Shown one piece after another: positions 27,950 to 39,965 of a DNA stretch of 64,000 bases. The notes under the pieces are model-generated. The model saw nothing but the letters and a program-made list of their open reading frames with translations. It had not been told where the DNA came from and ran no database searches. The translations under genes and the position numbers were made by a program. The DNA lies in NCBI GenBank assembly GCA_001939145.1, contig LSRX01000323.1, positions 235,330-299,329 on the forward strand. The letters run 5' to 3'. Origin of the DNA: Symbiodinium microadriaticum. Lineage: Eukaryota > Sar > Dinophyceae > Suessiales > Symbiodiniaceae. Every line of letters starts with the position of its first letter. The stretch's first letter is position 1.

Positions 27950-30900
27950 TTCTGGCATCTTCAGTCCATCCACATCCTCACAAGCTGGGCATATCACGGC
28001 ATTTGCTCTTCGAGTTCCGAGTTGCAAGATGGCCATGACAAGGCCCAAAGGACGATTCAGCTTCCATCCAAGGCAATGGATGCTAACAACGACCGCCAAG
28101 ACCATGAACAGCAACCTCGGCGAGCTTCTTGCTATTTGCGATTTGCTGGCTCGAAGTTGGGTTGCAACCAAGCCACCCGGCATCCACCCAAGCCAACGCG
28201 GTTTCTATGGATGTAGGTAGGCGGTGCGCACGACTCCGAGCACGACCCTTCATCCTAACATAAATGTGGAAACTAACTAGCAGCAGCTTGGGCATCTGAA
28301 GTCGCACCAGCCAGCTACACAAAATTCCAAAGCGCCATAAGCAACACAAAGTGAAATCGACCGTGCAGATCCGTGCAGCAGGCTTCACAAGTATGTGGCG
28401 CCCGCGCGCGTGCGTGCTTGCGCGTGCGTGCACGTACGTGCGTGCACGTGCGTCCGTGCACACGTGCACGTGCCTGCGTGCAGGTGCGTGCGTGCAGGTG
28501 CATGCGTGCAGGTGCGTGCATGCAGGTGCGTGCGTGCAGGTGCGTGCATGCATGTGCGGCATGCGTGCACAATCGTGCGTGCACGTGCTTGCGTGCACGC
28601 GCGAGAGTGTGTGTGTGTGTGTGTGTGTGTGGGTGTGTGTGTGTGTGTGGGCGTGCATGCAGGTGCGTGCGTGCAGGTGCGTGCATGCATGTGCGGCATG
28701 ATGCGTGCACATGCGTGCGTGCACGTGCTCGCGTGCACGTGCCTGCGTGCAGGTGCCTGCGTGCAGGTGCGTGCATGCANNNNNNNNNNNNNNNNNNNNN
28801 NNNNNGGTGGGTGGGTGGGTTTGCAGTCTTTTGTTATATTACCAGGTCCGAAGCCACTTCCTTAGAATCAAATCCGTGGCAGGGCGCAGAATCACGTCAA
28901 AAGCCAGAAAGGGCGACTTGATGGTCACCTGGGGTGCCGCGCAAACACACACACAAACTGACGGTCAGGAGTGCGCAGAAGCACGGCAAGTTCGCCTGAT
29001 AGCTGGCATCGTTCAATGCGATCTTGATCATCCATGGGATGGGCAGTCCGACCAAGATGTCGAAAATATTCGAGCCCACCGACGATGACCTTCCGTCTTC
29101 CGTCGAGGCTTTGCTAGGCTCAGAAAAATCTGTGAGGCTTTGAGGCCCTTGCACCGCCATGTCACCCTCGCCCTGCTTCGCCACCGCAACAGAGGAAGCG
29201 GCATCCGGGATGGAAGTCCCGGCCTCAGCCAACTTTGGGGTCTTACTGAATGCTTGTGGTTTTAAGTCAGATGCGGGTTCAGGGACTCTTAAGACAGATG
29301 CCTTTACAATCAGGTACCACGCAAAAGAAGTGTAACACAGTGTCGTACATGTCGTGCACGTCTTGGGAGGACCAAGCTGCAGCTAGCAAGGTGAAGCTCA
29401 TCAAAATCGGGTCGATGTGCAAGGCCTCGCCCAGGATTTCAACCTCAAGGGGAACCCTCTCGCAACCCTACGAGGTGGTTGTTGCAATTTACTGAAGTCT
29501 TTTGAGACGTCGGCCCACCAAACGAGGCAGAAGGAGAGCAATGCGATCCACACCTGCCGTTTCACAGCTGCTCTCAGGACACCTACTGGTAGTTGCTGGT
29601 AGTTCGCGCAAGAAATGTGGCAGCATGACCAGGGAGAAAAGGAATGTCAGCAGGAAGAGCCGCTCCTTTGATTCGCAGGCATACTGCAAGTGCCGACGAA
29701 ATTCTAACAAAGCTGGGATCGCTAAGTCTGAACGTCTGTGCCAGTGCTGTACCCGAATGAACCAGGATGCGTTGGGCAAAGGCGTGAAGAAGTAGATCGG
29801 CATGAGCACAGGTATGGAAATGAACCAGATCACTTGATCTTTCCTCGGTTTGTACGAGAAGCTCGGGTCCCAAAGTTGCTGACATGACCGGAGCATCCTA
29901 AGTTGTATCCTCGTCCTGCTTTGTGACCACTGTGCCTACAGCTTTCACTGTGGCAGCATGGCGCCAAGGGTTCTAAGAGCCGCTAGCCAGAATTACAGGT
30001 TGTTTTTCGTACCTCCTGCATTGCTGGACCAGTCGCCAGCCGCGATTGTGGCGCCCAGGATGTCGCAACACTATTATTGCTGTGCCGGGAGGCGCATTGT
30101 CAGGAAAGTCCATGAATCCAGGCTCTTCTTCTTCTCCTTCTTCTCCTTCTTCTTGCTCGTCTGTCGGCTTCGACTCTTCGGGCGTCTCCTCCCCAGTTCG
30201 GCTTTCGACTTCACTGCAATCCACCGCGCATTGCATGAAAATGCATGAAAACAGCCGCAGCGCTGTTCTCCTGCACCTGTTGCATGCCTGCCTCGGGCAA
30301 ACGCCATTCCGAATGAAAAACGGTCCACTTTACTAGCCTGATCGACACTCACACCTTCTCCTAGCCCTTAAGCAGTTCGGCACTCACTACACCTGGCTTT
30401 TGTGAGAGTATCAGGCTCAGCTCAGTGTCGACATGGTTGCCTGTCTGTGCAGCTGGGCGGCAGATTGCCGGCTGCACTGCCGATCTCGGGTTGCCTGTTA
30501 AGATGTCGCGGTGCTGCCGTCACATCTATCAGATACAGCAGCAGGGTTAAGTCACATCAAGTTTTGTTGGCACCAGCTCCAGAGACACATCAGCGACATC
30601 GCATCAAACGCCAAATCAAAACCAGCTGTTCCCCATTTAGGCGCTCGATTTTGCAAGCGCCCGGCAAGCACCCAGCAATATAGAAAGAACGATTCTCCAT
30701 GTAAATTGCTGTAAGTTCAGCTTCAGCAATCAAACCTCAACAATCCCGAATCAACGCGATCACGAATCCCCACGTAGACGCTCGGTGATGTGACCCGCCC
30801 GGGATGCTACCCCCCAGGGTGGGGTTGGATCCAAAAAAACATGATGCGACTTAGCTCTTTAATGCGCTGTTAAGGAGTGTTGCTACAGGAGGGAGTTCCT

Positions 30901-31971
30901 GCCTGCCCGGCCTGCCCTGCCTCATCCGATTCCGAGAGCTTCCTCTCCTGCCAGGCCCACGTCCAAAGCAACTCTGATGTTCTTGGAAAGACATGCCGGG
31001 GAGCTTTGCCTCGTGACGATCGCGTGCGGCCTGCCCGCAAAAACCGGGGCTCACGAGCGAGGACGAGTAGCCCAGAATCTTCCCCCGACGTACTTCATGC
31101 CCCCGGCTTGTGCAGAGCATGGTGGACTTCCCTAATCCTGCATTCATTCGAGACTCGCACCCGCATCAAGAGATCAAGGCAACGCCAAAGCCAAAGCCAG
31201 CAAGCCAAGCAGCAGCCGTTCAGCAAAGTGTTGCCCCACATGCCCGGGGCCTCCTGAAGAGCGGCAGCCCGGGCTGTTCGAGCAGAGAGTCGCACCTTCT
31301 GTGAGCGCATCGGCAATGGCTGGCTGGAAACGCCGATGTCTGTGCCCTCCTCCTGTTGCAACGTGTGGTTTGGTGGTCATTGAGAGACATTGATCACTGA
31401 TCCGCTCCTTGCTGCTGGCAGGATCTCTGTGCAGAAAGCGCTCGATGCCCTGCGACGTCACCCAGGGTTCGCGGCTGGGCAGCGGCTGACTGCACAGGAT
31501 CCGGGACGAATCTTCCTCGCAAGCAAAAGATGCGAGCATTGGGTAATCCTTGAAAGGCGGCGGATGGTCCTCCGAACTCTTGTTGGAGACCTGTCTTGGC
31601 CCATCAGTGCCCAGCTCCGGAACTGCCGCCACGTCGCGGTGGGACGGCGGCCTCATCACAACATCCGAGACGAGAACCCTTGTTTTGGGAGCCACCTGAT
31701 TAGCATGGGAAAGCACCGATGCTGCAACATTTCTTCAACTGTCCGTACATTCATATGTTCAGCCGAGAAGCTCAGGATCTGTTTTGGAAGGCGCCGGCGG
31801 AGTTGTCGCGTTTGGCCTGGGCTTTCTGCACATCGCTACGGAGTATCGGGATTCAACTACGATCACCGGGGCCATGCAGGTTTACGGAGCCTGCTGTAGC
31901 GAGCAGGGTGCCCTCTTCCATCGAAGACGACTGGAATGCTGCAAGTCCCATGGTCCAGTTTTTATAGACTC

Positions 31972-32017
<46 letters not shown>

Positions 32018-34760
32018 TGATGTTAGTTGCTAACTAGCGTTTGGCAAGCTCTAGGACTCTAGAAGTGTTGCCGAGCTTGTTTTGCTCGGCAGGTCTGCCT
32101 CCGAGGTTTACACCAAACACCGAATTCCCAAAGCATGAGCATCATGTGAGAGCGATCAGCCAGACTCACTCCAGGCTGAAGCATTCTTGTGGCATTCCAG
32201 CTACGTCCGTGGTGGCAGGCTTTCTTGCCAAGTCGCACAACAGAGATTTGTCCTGAGGTGGTCCCGGCCCAGTTGCCGACAATGACGGGGGGCCTCTAGC
32301 CAACTCCAGCTGACAACACCCTAAACCCCTAAGCCCTAAACCCTACACTCTGAGGAATGTATGCTGCCCGGTGAATCAAAATGACGATAGTGATAGGCTT
32401 TAAGGCAGTGCTTGAGAGGCCCGGGTGCGGGGCCGGGAATAGGGGTTTGTGAGCTTTGTGGGCTAGTATGATCATGCTGTAAATATGCGCCTTCTCATTT
32501 AACCTCTGACCATTATACTTAGTATTGAATGTCTCTTATCGCATCGAGTCAGCTGGATTCTGCTGTCAGCCGATTCCTCCACGGCTTTTCGAGCAGCTTT
32601 CGACGTCGCCGTGGTTGCTTTTAGGATTGCTCTTAGCTTTACTTTGGTCTCCGAAGCTCGAAGCCTTAGCCTTAGCAAAACGATCCTCACTCCTGCCATA
32701 ACTTCTCTGTGTGCTTGGCGCTCGCCCTCTCTACAAAGGCTCCACCAAATGTAGACTTGATGGGGCAACGCTTGCTGCTCCAGGTTGTCCAGACATGTCA
32801 GTGCGAAAGTGACTCATGTCTCGGGGATCCTGCGTGCAGCCGACACGTCTGCGACTGTGGAAAATGCTCCCTGATGTAACCTTGGACTCCTATCTTCCTT
32901 GGTGTTTCTTGATTCTTTGTTGGAGAGATGGCATGTGTGCTGCTGCTGCTGCTGCTGCTGCTTCGGCGACAAAGCATAACCCAAACACTTCCGGAACAAT
33001 TTTCCAACATAGACTACTATCCCTTGACGTGCGACTGTTGGCAGGGCCTAGGAAACAGATCCTTTCCCATGAACCCATAGGACCAGGGCGAGGCCTCGAA
33101 GGATCTGCCTCGCTGGCAGATTCCTGGCTCCTGCCAATTTCCCCCTTCTTTGAAGCTCTTGCTTCTGTTCCGCTGTTGCGAACAACTCATGTCCTTCCAC
33201 CGGTGCGGGAGCCGTATTTGTCCACCAGCGCCTCCAAGGAGCTGTTGAAATACATGATGATGCAGTACCTTAGCCGTTGAAACATGGATTCATGGCGAGC
33301 CAGATGTCGATCAGTGCAAATGGGTGACACGATGTAGGCTACGAACAGCAGGATCGCCTGACGAAAACGCCAGCGAAGTGACTTGGCACTCTCGGCTATG
33401 CAAGGCTGTATCAAGGTCATGCCGCGGGTAAACCGCAAGCTCCTCGAGCACAAGGGTACACCAAAAAAACAGAACATCAGCGCCCCAGTCCTCCACCAGT
33501 GAAATCAGTTCGTCAGAAGCGAAACCTCTGATGAATCTTAACCTACTCATGGGCTGCAATCGTGGAAAGCTGCAGCATATCAGAGCGTTTGGGTAGGGTC
33601 GGATGTCAATTCATGATAAGCTAGGCTCGGCTATAACTGTTGCGGAGGCCCGTGCCGCATGAGACCTCTGCTTTGCACCAGAAGGATGTGGACGTACCAC
33701 TAGCAGCACTGCAGTACTGGCTTCGGGGGGGATCTGCATTGCTGCAAAGCACGGTTCGGGACACCTGCAGCACGTTATGAGTCAGAGCAGTTGCAAAGAC
33801 CGGGCTTGCGTCTACAAAGCATGCGCCAATGTCCTGTAACTTGGGCGGCGAGGGCCTCATGACACGCAGCCAAGCTGCCCGCCAAAAGGCTCAAGCCCAA
33901 TATATAATAACTGCAATCTCCTTGGCACAGCTGTTTCAGCCGACATCCTCCGTGCTGCAAGGTTCTGCTGGCTTCGAAGCCGTAAGGCCATGGGGCGGAA
34001 GAGTGGCCACCATGTCAGCTGGATGGGCTCCTTTGCCACGTAGCCTGCGTGACTGCGCATGGATCGTACAGGTTCGGACATCCAGCGAAGCATAACTCCC
34101 GCCAAGTCTCCGCAAAGGCCAATGACAAACAGCACATTGAAGACGGCGGACCCGATAATGGTCCCGAATCCGACATCATTGTTCGCCTTGTCAGGCTGCA
34201 GGTTTCGTCAAAGATCCACAAAATCTAATTTTTCATGCGTCGAAGCTTCCGAAATCCGGACAAGCTGGTGCTAGTAGCCGAGTGTCGATGGTCGCACCCA
34301 CCAGAGACGTGAAAAGCTCAGGAGCAGAGCCGCCTGCCTGAGCTGCAGCATGCCACAGCTAGCATGACCTGTCGCCGCCTCCCATTCTGAGGCTTTGGTC
34401 GGGAGCTTCCCAAAGGATTGGGCGAAAATGGGTGCCTTCTCTTCTCCATGGAAAGTTGACATCTAGGAGGCAATTCTGGTCGTGTTCTCTACGAGATGCG
34501 GCCATGAAGGTAGCTCCTGCCACGTCTGGCTTGATGTGCCACTTCTCCACCATGATCTGTCCACAGCGGTATTCAGCACCAGCAAAACACTCACGAACCA
34601 CGAGCTTGCCTCGAGAGCACCAGTGAAGTACACCTCGGAGTTTCAGAGAGAGAAAGCTTCACGGTGCAGCGCAAGAGAGCTAGTGCGGCCACATGCGGCC
34701 ATGCATCGTCACAAACGGTATTCAGCCCCAATAGCATGTAGCTAATGCCGATTACCTCAG
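27950..34760 (-). CDS. K+-dependent Na+/Ca2+ exchanger-like (NCKX) gene, many exons
   Basis: Minus-strand exons in NCKX order: ISYMLLGLNTVCDDA (~34700-34750); IMVEKWHIKPDVAGATFMAA (~34500-34560); GGSAPELFTSLV (~34300-34345); alpha-1 repeat NNDVGFGTIIGSAVFNVLFV (~34100-34195); LTWWPLFR (~33990-34020); membrane segments at ~33860-33915, 33340-33390 and 33190-33275 (YCIIMYFNSSLEALVDKYG); acidic loop EEGEEGEEEEPGFMDFPD (~30080-30240); 29843-29771, 29665-29630, 29553-29509, 29443-29381 and 29223-29153 (AGTSIPDA...KQGEGDMAV); alpha-2 repeat from 29089 (SSVGSNIFDILVGLPIPWM); final membrane span ~28110-28010. The alpha repeats with GSAVFN and GSNIFD carry the ion-binding residues. The protein would export Ca2+ using Na+ and K+ gradients. 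Start, end and some small exons are not resolved, and the outer boundaries are approximate. Confidence 0.85.
28385..28779. repeat. GTGC-type minisatellite in an exchanger intron
   Basis: Variants of GTGCGTGCAGGTGCGTGCAT repeat for nearly 400 bp with an internal GT run (28607-28648). The array runs into an assembly gap, so its true length is unknown. Long Cys/Val/His-rich frames on both strands are products of the repeat. Confidence 0.9.
28780..28805. other. assembly gap
   Basis: 26 N bases inside the GTGC repeat, followed by a GGTG tract. Confidence 0.99.
31984..32016. repeat. TA and GT dinucleotide run
   Basis: A short TATATA stretch followed by GTGTGTGT, inside the exchanger gene span and probably intronic. 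Confidence 0.8.
32318..32347. repeat. short telomere-type CCCTAAA block
   Basis: ACCCTAAACCCCTAAGCCCT followed by AAACCCTA, four degenerate units. It lies inside an intron of the exchanger-like gene. Confidence 0.7.
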
Positions 34761-34769
34761 TGTCAACAC

Positions 34770-35880
34770 GAAGCGAAGCAAGAGTTGCACAGCAGGGAGC
34801 AGAAACAACAACTGCACCACTAATCTTTCAACCTGCCACCCAAGCAGGGCACCTTGCATCACAACTTACCAACGCAAGGCCACGGTAATCAAACCGAAGC
34901 CAGGGTCAATCTTAAGGAGGGTTGAACCTAATCAAGCTGGCATATCTCGACAGAAAGCGCATGTGAAGTTTGGCTGCGCATCCCAACTTCAGCCAGCCCA
35001 CATGCAGGAACACAAGCCATCGATTTTCATCTTCTCCATACGGCTGGGTCAGCACCAGATCAGATGGATACCTCGTCGGAAGGTTCAGCTTTGAGAACTC
35101 AAGTCTTCAATTAAGTGTTCAACAAGGGGAATCAGTGCCGAAAAATTGACCATTGCTACCACTGTGATAGCCAAGGGTCAAACTCTGTAGACGACGGCTA
35201 CGTGTAGCAGGGGAAACATCTGGAGGGAGACCTGACACTCTTGCGCATGATGACATGCCTCGAAGGTCTGGGTTCAAACTTCAATTCTAGGGGTCGCAGG
35301 ACCAAAGTCTCTGAAGCTCACCCTTCATTCACACCAATCCCTGGACGAACAGCCTTGCTATGGTTCGGCATCTCCTGCTCTGAGGCCTTCACGCGATGGC
35401 CAGCTGTCACGCCAGATGACCTAAGCTTGGCATGATACGAGACTGGAGGCATAGAGTAAACACACAGAAACAAAATTGACACAGGCTCAACATACAGAAA
35501 TGTACACAAGGTATATATGGGTTGCGTTCGACGGACCCCTGCGAGAGAGTCGTGTGCTTCTCGAGCCCCCATGTACGGATGCGATGTCTACAGCGGATAT
35601 CAGCAAATTTGTGTGTGTGTGTGTGCATGTGTCTGTGCGTCTACATGTGGTTACAGATGATGAACGTACAGTGTGCAGTCCAATGATACCATGTGTGAAT
35701 TTACATGCATGCTTACCCGCATGCATTCCTGAAAACATTGCAGGCCAGCACTACAGTACATCGCAGTGCAGCACACCGCACTACATGATGCTACATTACG
35801 AAACATTACTCTCCGTTTGATTACAGCACTACATCGCTACATGGCAATGCTGCGACATCACCACATTATTGCATTACTAG
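34770..35880. other. unassigned sequence
   Basis: No gene recognised. It could hold the promoter and 5' exons of the exchanger-like gene. A GT run lies at 35610-35638. Confidence 0.4.
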
Positions 35881-35994
35881 ACATTGCTTCATTGCTGCGT
35901 TACTACACTACTACACCTAGGCATGCATGCATGCATCCATCCATCCATCCCTGCCTGTACATGCATCCATGCATCACTATGTACCTATGTATTC

Positions 35995-36269
35995 ACATAC
36001 ATACATACATACATAACATACATACATAACATACATAACATACATACTAACATACATAACATACATAACATACATAACATACATGACATACATGACATAC
36101 ATACATACATACATACATACACACATACACATACATACACATACATACACATACATACACATACATACACATACATACACATACATACATACACATACAT
36201 ACATACAGACAGACAGACAGACAGACAGGTAGACAGGTAGACAGACAAACAGACAGACAGACAGACAGC

Positions 36270-36302
<33 letters not shown>

Positions 36303-36340
36303 TAGCACCATCCATCCATCCATCCATACATCCATGCATG
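35995..36340. repeat. ACAT and ACAG tetranucleotide arrays
   Basis: ACATACAT and variants (CATAACAT, CACATACATA) occupy 35995-36205, then ACAG repeats 36204-36300, then CCAT units 36308-36332. Flanking CATG/CATC repeats extend to 35925. Confidence 0.9.
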
Positions 36341-36985
36341 CATGCATACGTACTCGTCATGCCTGCGCCTGTACTCTTCGTTTCAGGAATGTCAGTGCGG
36401 TCATTCAGTGCTAATTTACGGTGCTCGTCTGACTTGCAGGGGATGCAAATGCTGTATACCAGATGTACAAGACTGCACACATGCCAACATATACAAGATG
36501 AATGAACTGCTCCGAAGCAAAGCTGGTTCCTTGTCGGGGCCAAATTAAAAAAATGATCATTTCGAATCCTTAACTTATTTGGGTTCCATTAACAAAAATA
36601 AGTAAAATTGTATCCAACGAGGATGCAGCAAGGGCAGCTAGACTAATGATAGCACAAAGGGATACAAAGGTGCCCTCGCGCACTGTAGGCTGTAGCATCT
36701 CAGGCTCCAGCCACACCAACCAAGAAGACCAAGACAAGCCTGAGGGGTCCGAACTCTGAGCTTCTTCTTTCCGAATTCAGCGAAGAGGGCGCTTCGCGAG
36801 GCTCCAAATGATGATGAATATGACGAGAACTATTCCGAAATTATTCTTTCCACGACGCTTGTGCGTGTCACCGTTGTATCACTTGTTTTTATGTCGTCCT
36901 GATATGTGCGGAAGGTCGTTACTAGAATCATTGCTACGGAACCGCAACTGGTGTCATCAGGACCCTTCAACTTGCCATATGCTGA

Positions 36986-37125
36986 ATATATATATATATA
37001 TATATATATATGTACGTGTGTGTGTGTATATATTTATTTATTTATATTAGATTCTATTTTATTATATTATATTATATTATACTATATTATATTATGTTAT
37101 GTTATATTATATTATATTATATTCA
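36986..37125. repeat. TA dinucleotide and TTATA repeats
   Basis: TA repeat at 36986-37011, TGTG at 37016-37027, then TTATA/TTATAT units to 37125. No gene. Confidence 0.85.
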
Positions 37126-37208
37126 ATTTCCTAGATCTCCAATGCTCGAGAACTCGCCGAACAGCCCCGCAGTCGCACGGCAGGAACTTTTTGTGCGACC
37201 CGCAAGGT

Positions 37209-37346
37209 GGGAGTCGGTCACAGATCAAAATTTGAACGTCTCAGATCTTCATCCTTCCGAACGGATGCTCCGATCGCCGGCAGGGCGCACCAGCTAAGCT
37301 GGCGATCGCTCCGCATTCATCCCAACGAAAACATCAGAAAATATCA
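37209..37346. repeat. direct repeat copy 1 (with 37898-38045)
   Basis: Shares CACAGATCAAAA, TCTTCATCCTTC, GGATGCTCCGATCGCCGG and CATCCCAACGAAAACATCAG with the second copy, in order, at roughly 85-90% identity. It contains an inverted pair GATCGCC / GGCGATC and CCAGCT / AGCTGG that could fold. The left copy overlaps the 3' end of the Cys-rich ORF. Confidence 0.8.
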
Positions 37347-37881
37347 TCCCTGCGCCAAGAAAGATAGGCATCGACCGCCGGGGAAAGTCTTCGATCGGAT
37401 CCGAAGAAGAAGCCAAAACGTCTTGGATCAAATCTTCCGAAAGGGGCTCCGGCTCGGGGATCTCGAGAGTGGCATCATCAGTCGGGGCAGGATCGGCCCG
37501 AGGAGCTGCATATGCGGCAGGACGCGAAGCACCCGTATGATGGAAAGGGGCCCCCTTGCCAGATATGGCTGCCCTTCAGGCGGGGGCCCGGAGCCATCGC
37601 TGAGCAGCAGCATCGCAATTGTGGTGAGCAGACGGTGTGACACAGGCCACGCCACGGCAAAAATGGCAGATCTCCATTCGCCGATCGCACGAGGCGCAAA
37701 GGGGACCCGATTGACCTTCTGCCCAGTTTTCGAACGGGACCCGAGCAGATGCAAGGCACATACCGCGACCGGGCAAACCATCACAAAAACAACACGTATA
37801 AAGGCGGCAATCCACGCACGGGCGGCAAAGATCATGATAGGTCCCGTAAGCGAGGGCTTGGGGACCAACAGGAGCTGCCAT
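37294..37881 (-). CDS. Cys-rich zinc-binding-like ORF with one in-frame UGA
   Basis: Starts MAAPVGPQALAYG at the ATG at 37881. Residues 19-90 carry paired cysteines (CRPCVDC, CCFCDG, LCASC, ICHFCRG, then HHNC), a pattern of two or more zinc sites. The frame meets one UGA at 37576-37578 (codon 102) and is then open for another 93 codons with an acidic stretch (IPEPEPLSEDLIQDVLASSS) up to a UAG at 37294. Conserved composition on both sides suggests one protein of about 195 residues broken by a CGA-to-UGA change, or a readthrough site. The family is not known to me; Cys-rich proteins of this look are common in dinoflagellate repeats. The plus strand is also open over 369 codons but lacks any motif. 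Confidence 0.5.
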
Positions 37882-37897
37882 TACGACCTCAAAAGTA

Positions 37898-38045
37898 AAC
37901 AAAAGGGCTCGGCCACAGATCAAAACTCGACATCTCAGGTCTTCATCCTTCAGAACGGATGCTCCGATCGCCGGAGGGGTGCACCAGCTAGGCTGGCGAT
38001 CGCTCCACATGCATCCCAACGAAAACATCAGAAGAGATATTTCCA
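37898..38045. repeat. direct repeat copy 2 (with 37209-37346)
   Basis: Same blocks as the first copy, 689-692 bp apart in the same orientation. On the minus strand it encodes the same last residues as the Cys-rich ORF (SSDVFVGMHVERSPA then UAG), so it may be the tail of a neighbouring unit in a small tandem array, or the other terminal repeat of an element. Confidence 0.75.
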
Positions 38046-38049
38046 GGCC

Positions 38050-39550
38050 CTTCAAACTCCTTTGGGAGCGTCCGAGATGACCGTCGTGATCCAACCGCAA
38101 GTAAGACCTGTAGCGACAGCACCACGAGAGGGAAGGTCATTTTTCATTCATTCACTCTCACGCTTTAGGACCCGACTATTCAGCGGGCGCAGCGTAGTCG
38201 TACCGCCCGGTGGGTACGAAAGCGGCCTTAACGGCACACCGGACAACTTCACTATACTAGCACTCACTTTGCCGAGTGACGGCCGTCTACGGCCGCCTAG
38301 CAAAAAAGCTATGTAACGTCAGCATTAGTGGCAGGTTTTGCCTGTGTCTCATCGTCCTGTACAAAAAAGGACCGGATGAGCGGCTCCTGTTTGAAGCTTC
38401 GCCTGAAGCTCGGTGAAAAACTCCTCTGTCGGCTCTTTTCCCATTTGTCGTTCTCTTCAGCAGTGTGATCTTCCTGACGGGTCTTTTTGCTTGTGTCCCC
38501 GATCTCCTGCGAGGACTGCAGCTTGCGCCCTGCAAGCATGTTCGCCGAAGCCATGGGGACTGTATTTATGTCTACTTGAGCTTCAGACCTGTCTGCTCTG
38601 TGCCCCTAGAATGCCAGCTGGACCGACTGGCTTTGCTCTTTCGATCTGCCTCGCACTTCTGCACCTGTGTTTTTGCAGGTAGGGGCATCTGGCTTCCACT
38701 GCGGCAAGTCAGCTCGTCCCCGCATTGTACGTATGCTGTCCTGCATGGTAGTGAAGGATAGCTTGGTTTTGCAGGGACGAACTGCGCCTATGCAGTAAGC
38801 CTCTTTAGAGTCACTAGCACTAGCACAGGCCCGTTGAGTCATGCTTTCGGCGCTCAAAGCCTCTGCCTGTCTTGATGACAGCGTGCAACCTGGCCTGGGT
38901 TGAGCCTGCGTCAGTCTCTTTCTCAGCTGCTTATCATGAGGCGGTACTACTGTGCGCCCTGGGTAGCCTTTTGCCGGCGCAAGCGGATGCTTCCATTCTG
39001 CTATAGGCGGCGCAGCCAGGCATGGGGACTTTTCCACTCCGGGCTTGTGTTCTGCGGTAGGCGTCTCCATCTCAACGACCGCGCAACGGCACCACCCTTT
39101 GTCGGAGGGGGGGGGGCGGGCGAAAGGGGGCTCCCCCATGGGCATCTCGCACTTTCAGACTGTCCAGGGAGATACGTGCACTTGTTCCTGCCACGGAGCT
39201 CAAGGTGTCGGAGGGTGACGGGGAGGCGCGAATCCGGTCATTGGATCCGGATGTCGTGGCCTCTTGTACTCTCCCTGTAGCGGCATGTAGCAGCATATTG
39301 CAGAACTTCCTGAAAGCATATCCGCCTGATACTGGCCTTCTTTACCGCAGCTCCATCTGCTGCAACGGCAAATTTTCGCATCTTCTGTTTGTGAGCGGAA
39401 GTCCTGTATGCAGGTTTCTTCGCCGGCCTTTTGCCATGGCATGAGGCTGGCCGGTTGTGGGCTCGTGCCAGATATTCCTTGAGTACGACACTTGTGCAGT
39501 GTGCCATGCAATTCCCAAAACTGTTGGCATCTGGATGATATCCCGGCCTG
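38050..39550. other. unassigned sequence
   Basis: No gene recognised. A plus/minus pair of medium frames lies at 38606-39280. A G run at 39103-39119 and a perfect short palindrome (GGCCGTCTACGGCC, 38281-38294) are the only notable local features. Confidence 0.35.
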
Positions 39551-39559
39551 AGTATGAGA

Positions 39560-39965
39560 CTGCGGTCGGGGTCAGACCACCCTGCAAGGCCTGACGGCGT
39601 GCATTCGAGACGCGCCAGCTTGTGAGAGAGGGATTGCCAGCGGGTTTGCATCTGTCGGGGCCCGATCGATGTAAACTGAACATCTCTGCTCAAGGACCAG
39701 GACCAAGAAAGTTCCCACCATACATCCTCCTTGGCAGAATCGCCCTTGATCAAGGCTGCCTCGACCGGTTCCGAGTCGATGAACAGGAGCAGGAGCACGA
39801 CCTTCCCCCCGAATTAAGGGATTCACGAAATGTCTGGATCGCGACTACTGCAGCGAGCACCTCTGCCATACGGATCGGGGTTTCTCTCAAAAACCACCGC
39901 TGCATGATCTGTGACGAGAACTGCCTGGGGGCGTCGTCGCGTGTGAACATGACTCCTCCTATCAT
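39560..39965 (-). pseudogene. decayed retroelement RNase H-like domain
   Basis: From 39965 the minus strand reads MIGGVMFTRDDAPRQFSSQI ... IRMAEVLAAVVAIQTF, then in another frame LLLLFIDSEPVEAALIKGDS (39798 on), then in a third frame VYIDRAPTDANP near 39670. These are the first, middle and last blocks of the RNase H-like domain found after reverse transcriptases of DIRS/LTR-type elements (D and E acids, then a terminal N-x-AD-like block). At least two frameshifts separate them. No RT or integrase is seen nearby, so this is a fragment. Confidence 0.6.

Noticed and set aside
28315-28921. Cys/His/Val-rich ORFs on both strands
   Set aside because: They are products of the GTGC minisatellite and end in an assembly gap. 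Alternating Cys and His here does not mean zinc fingers.
28385-36340. CRISPR-like arrays
   Set aside because: The repeats are contiguous microsatellites without spacers, in an evidently eukaryotic sequence.
35977-36543. Cys/Met/Val-rich ORFs
   Set aside because: Translations of ACAT and ACAG tetranucleotide arrays.
37207-38316. 369-codon plus-strand ORF across the direct repeats
   Set aside because: Basic and without motif, while the minus strand carries ordered CxxC pairs and an acidic tail. I kept the minus strand but not with high confidence.
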